Shown piece by piece: positions 7,395 through 9,512 of a stretch of DNA of 9,512 nucleotides. How positions within the stretch are numbered: the stretch's first letter is position 1; each line of letters opens with the position of its first letter. A program made the translations under genes and the position numbers. Source of the DNA: Bacteroidota bacterium (lineage in GTDB: Bacteria; Bacteroidota; Bacteroidia; NS11-12g; UBA955); assembly GCA_018969565.1 (NCBI GenBank), contig JAGWYC010000062.1, positions 1 to 9,512 on the forward strand, written 5' to 3'. The notes beneath the pieces were generated by a model. That model saw nothing but the letters and a program-made list of their open reading frames with translations, did no database searches and was not told where the DNA came from.

Positions 7395-7834
7395 TCATCA
7401 CCCACAGCAGAGATTGCGTAGCAACGTCCCTCGGCTTCATGCGTGATGTTTACGGACAGCAGCGCTTCTCCTTCCAATAATTCTTCCGCCATCGAGGGCC
7501 ATTCAATCAGGCAAAGGCCCTGCCCGTCCAGATATTCGTAGATGCCTATATCCAGCAGTTCCTGTGCATCCTTGATGCGGTACCAATCAAAATGAAATAC
7601 GGACATCCCCGATTGGGTTGTGTATTCATTCACCAATGCATAGGTGGGGCTGCTCACGGCTTCCCTTACGCCCAGAAGTTCGCACAGGGCTTTAATCAAT
7701 GTTGTTTTTCCGGCGCCTAATTCCCCGCTAAAGGTGATGATGCGCTTTCGAGGAATATGCTGCATCAGTGCTGTTGCCACCCGGTTGATGACCTCTTCAC
7801 CTGCACCACAAAATCGCTGCACCGCCGCACTCAT
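7391..7834 (-). CDS. tsaE: tRNA t6A37 threonylcarbamoyladenosine biosynthesis ATPase TsaE
   Basis: P-loop ATPase that works with TsaB and TsaD (and TsaC/TsaC2, which makes threonylcarbamoyl-AMP) to install t6A at position 37 of ANN-reading tRNAs in the cytoplasm. The 147-residue protein shows the Walker A motif GELGAGKTTL (37-46, K43), the family motif SSPTYALVNEY (61-71), the HFDWYRI segment (81-87) with D83 and W84, and IEWP (110-113) with E111. This is the standard order of TsaE motifs and the length is typical. The start ATG at 7832-7834 overlaps the porX stop by four bases (ATGA on the minus strand), so translation is probably coupled to porX. The stop shares four bases with the convergent rfbC stop, leaving no room for a terminator between them. 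Confidence 0.96.
   Translation of the reverse strand: MSAAVQRFCGAGEEVINRVATALMQHIPRKRIITFSGELGAGKTTLIKALCELLGVREAVSSPTYALVNEYTTQSGMSVFHFDWYRIKDAQELLDIGIYEYLDGQGLCLIEWPSMAEELLEGEALLSVNITHEAEGRCYAISAVGDD
7831..7834 (-). other. ATGA stop/start overlap between porX and tsaE
   Basis: On the minus strand the TGA that ends porX is nested in the ATG that starts tsaE, giving the classic ATGA junction. Such overlaps usually mean termination-reinitiation, so TsaE output should follow translation of porX. No Shine-Dalgarno-like sequence is needed or seen just upstream. Confidence 0.85.
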
Positions 7835-9384
7835 TTGGCATCGAGAATCACAAAGGGAATCAGCATTTCTTCCAAACTGATGCCTCCATGCTGGAAGGTG
7901 TTGCGGTAATAATTCACATAGTGGTTGAAGTTGTTCGGGTAAGCAAAAAAGTCAGCTTCTTTGGCAAATACCCAGGCAGAACTCATGTGCAGCCTTGGCA
8001 GGAAGGCCGCCTCCGGCTTCTTGATTTCAAACACTTCTTTAGCATTATACGACAAGGTTTTTCCTTGCTTGTAACGCAGGTTGGTGGTGGTATTGCGGTC
8101 ACCCACAATCTTCACCGCATCCTTCACGCGCACGGAACCGTGATCGGTGCTGATAATGACCTTGGCATTCTTCTCAGAGATGCGCTGCATAGCCTCCCAC
8201 AAAGGAGAATGTTTGAACCAGGTAACCATCAGACTGCGGTATGCTGCTTCGTCTTCGGCCAGCTCGCGAACCACATGACTGTCGGTCCGCGCGTGGCTGA
8301 GCGTATCCACGAAGTTGTACACAATCACATTGAACTTGTTGTTCATCAGGTTGGGGATATTGTCCACCATATCCTTAGCTCCCTGCAAGTTGGTCACTTT
8401 GGTATAGGTGAATTTAATATCCCTGCGGAGACGTTTGAAGAAATCATCCAGGAAGAAATCTTCGTACTGATTGCGACCACCTTCATCTTCGTCGTTGCTC
8501 CATTTATCCGGGAAACGCTTTTCAATTTCTGAAGGCATCATTCCTGAGAAAATAGCATTACGGCAATACTGGGTGGTGGTAGGCAGAATGCTCAGGTACA
8601 AATCTTCTTCTTCCTGCCTGAAACGTTCGCGCACCAGGGGAGCAATGCTGCGCCAGTGGTCGAAGCGCAGGTTGTCTATCAGGATGAAGAACACCGGGTC
8701 GGGTCCTTGCAATTCCGGCAAAATCAAGCGGCGGAGGAGGTTGTGGCTCATCACCGGACCTTCATCGCCTTTGGCCTGCAACAAGTTGATGTATTTATCG
8801 GAAATAAAACGGCTGAATGCGCGGTTGGCGTCGGCCCACTGGGTATCCAGCACCTGTTTCATGGCCTGTTCACCTGCTGCTGCCAGTTCGAGTTCCCAAT
8901 GCACCAACTTGCGGTACACCTGTTTCCATCCATCCATGTCGAGCTTATCGTTGACCATGTTCCCGATTTCCATGAACTCCTGCTGATAGCGCTGCATGGC
9001 GGTTTGGCTTTGGAGGCGGCGTTCGTCGAGGTTCTTCTTGATGGCCAGGAGAATCTGATTCGGATTCACCGGCTTGATAAGGTAATCAGCGATTTTACTG
9101 CCAATAGCCTCTTCCATGATGTGTTCCTCTTCACTGCGGGTAATCATCACCACGGGAACATCAGGCTTGGCCGCTTTCACTTGCTGCAACACCTGCAATC
9201 CGCTGATGCCGGGCATGTGTTCATCCAGAAACAGGATGTCGAAGTCTTCACGTTTGCATAAGTCTATGGCTTCCCTGCCGTTATTTACGGTGGTTACATC
9301 ATAACCTTTCCCTTTTAAAAACAATACATGAGGTTTCAGCAGATCTATCTCGTCATCTGCCCATAAAATTCTTGTCATAGCCAT
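7831..9384 (-). CDS. porX: T9SS response regulator PorX (receiver domain plus PglZ phosphatase-like domain)
   Basis: Two-component response regulator that, in Porphyromonas and Flavobacterium relatives, controls the type IX secretion system together with the kinase PorY and the sigma factor SigP. The 517-residue protein starts with a receiver domain (about 1-122). It contains the acidic pocket ADDE (D10, D11), phospho-acceptor D54 in LFLDEHMPG, T82 and K104 in LIKPVNP, all the residues needed for phosphorylation. A helical linker (about 125-215) leads to a PglZ domain of the alkaline-phosphatase superfamily. Likely metal or catalytic residues are D237 (ILIDNLRFDH), the threonine cluster PTTTQYCR (T269-T271), D360 and H364 (NFVDTLSHART), D414/H415 (STDHGSVR) and H499 in QHGGISLEEMLIP. 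It has no DNA-binding domain; the output is the PglZ domain, reported to be a metal-dependent phosphodiesterase. MAM at the start leaves either M1 or M3 (9376-9378) possible. It lies between queA and tsaE on the same strand; overlap with tsaE implies coupling. Confidence 0.96.
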   Translation of the reverse strand: MAMTRILWADDEIDLLKPHVLFLKGKGYDVTTVNNGREAIDLCKREDFDILFLDEHMPGISGLQVLQQVKAAKPDVPVVMITRSEEEHIMEEAIGSKIADYLIKPVNPNQILLAIKKNLDERRLQSQTAMQRYQQEFMEIGNMVNDKLDMDGWKQVYRKLVHWELELAAAGEQAMKQVLDTQWADANRAFSRFISDKYINLLQAKGDEGPVMSHNLLRRLILPELQGPDPVFFILIDNLRFDHWRSIAPLVRERFRQEEEDLYLSILPTTTQYCRNAIFSGMMPSEIEKRFPDKWSNDEDEGGRNQYEDFFLDDFFKRLRRDIKFTYTKVTNLQGAKDMVDNIPNLMNNKFNVIVYNFVDTLSHARTDSHVVRELAEDEAAYRSLMVTWFKHSPLWEAMQRISEKNAKVIISTDHGSVRVKDAVKIVGDRNTTTNLRYKQGKTLSYNAKEVFEIKKPEAAFLPRLHMSSAWVFAKEADFFAYPNNFNHYVNYYRNTFQHGGISLEEMLIPFVILDAK

Positions 9385-9409
9385 ACGAAGGTACCTGCAC
9401 TAACGCAGG

Positions 9410-9417
9410 AAAAGGTA
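9410..9417 (-). promoter_or_regulatory. Possible -7 box for porX-tsaE
   Basis: The minus strand reads TACCTTTT, seven of the eight TAnnTTTG pattern positions matching (last base T instead of G). No good -33 TTG lies at the expected distance upstream, so this is only a weak candidate. A 5-bp hairpin (CCTGC 9394-9398 with GCAGG 9405-9409) falls between it and the porX ATG. Confidence 0.25.
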
Positions 9418-9448
9418 AAAAATTGGTGTAGCGGGTTAATTAGCCGCT
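9417..9448 (-). terminator. Weak candidate terminator after queA
   Basis: A 5-bp GC-rich stem (AGCGG 9430-9434 with CCGCT 9444-9448) starts 5 bases beyond the queA stop codon on the minus strand. It is followed after seven bases by a run of six T's on that strand (9417-9422). The stem is short and the T-run is displaced, so termination may be partial or absent, and queA may read through into porX. Confidence 0.35.
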
Positions 9449-9453
9449 GAAAC

Positions 9454-9512
9454 TTACAGGATAAGCATCGCATCCCCGTAGCAGAGGAAGCGGTACTTCT
9501 TTTTCATGGCCT
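9454..9512 (-). CDS. queA: 3' end of S-adenosylmethionine:tRNA ribosyltransferase-isomerase QueA (partial)
   Basis: The minus-strand frame entering from the right edge encodes AMKKKYRFLCYGDAMLIL and stops at TAA (9454-9456). The sequence YRF(L/F)(C/S)YGDAMLI is the characteristic C-terminus of QueA, which transfers and isomerises the ribosyl part of SAM onto preQ1-tRNA to make epoxyqueuosine. Only 18 residues are in the window, so completeness of the rest cannot be judged, but the C-terminal signature is specific. It lies 69 bases upstream of porX on the same strand. Confidence 0.88.
   Translation of the reverse strand, partial: AMKKKYRFLCYGDAMLIL

Overview
The window reads as ordinary chromosomal sequence from a member of the Bacteroidota. 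Four things point there. One gene encodes PorX, the response regulator-PglZ protein tied to the type IX secretion system (T9SS). One intergenic region carries a promoter of the Bacteroidota type (TTG, 18 bases, TAnnTTTG). Starts lack obvious Shine-Dalgarno sequences. A large outer-membrane protein ends in phenylalanine. Base composition is roughly balanced, so I cannot place it below phylum. I see no mobile element, phage gene, CRISPR array, tRNA or rRNA, and coding density is very high.

Layout. Positions 1-979 (+) hold the 3' part of a membrane-bound HAMP/NtrY-like sensor histidine kinase. Ten bases later, at 990-4481 (+), a signal-peptide-bearing 1163-residue protein follows, predicted to be an outer-membrane beta-barrel of unknown function. 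It meets tail-to-tail, with overlapping stop codons, a 427-residue polytopic membrane protein at 4478-5761 (-) that looks like a GT-C-type glycosyltransferase. Upstream of that, behind a clear hairpin terminator, is a single-pass membrane coiled-coil protein at 5825-6772 (-). Its promoter lies in the short divergent region shared with rfbC/rmlC (6837-7394, +), the dTDP-sugar 3,5-epimerase. rfbC in turn overlaps stop-to-stop with tsaE (7391-7834, -). tsaE is the last gene of a leftward cluster queA (only its 3' end is visible), porX (7831-9384) and tsaE, with an ATGA stop/start overlap between porX and tsaE.

How the genes work together. The right half joins two tRNA-modification genes (queA for queuosine, tsaE for t6A) around the T9SS regulator porX. 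rfbC and the GT-C-like protein would fit surface-polysaccharide synthesis, although they are not in one operon. The kinase and the barrel protein probably share a transcript, which places an envelope sensor and an envelope protein together. The least explained parts are the large barrel protein, which contains an EF-hand-like calcium loop, and the coiled-coil protein with its C-terminal beta domain. I found no convincing new multi-gene system; the window is mostly conserved housekeeping and envelope genes in an unusually tight arrangement.
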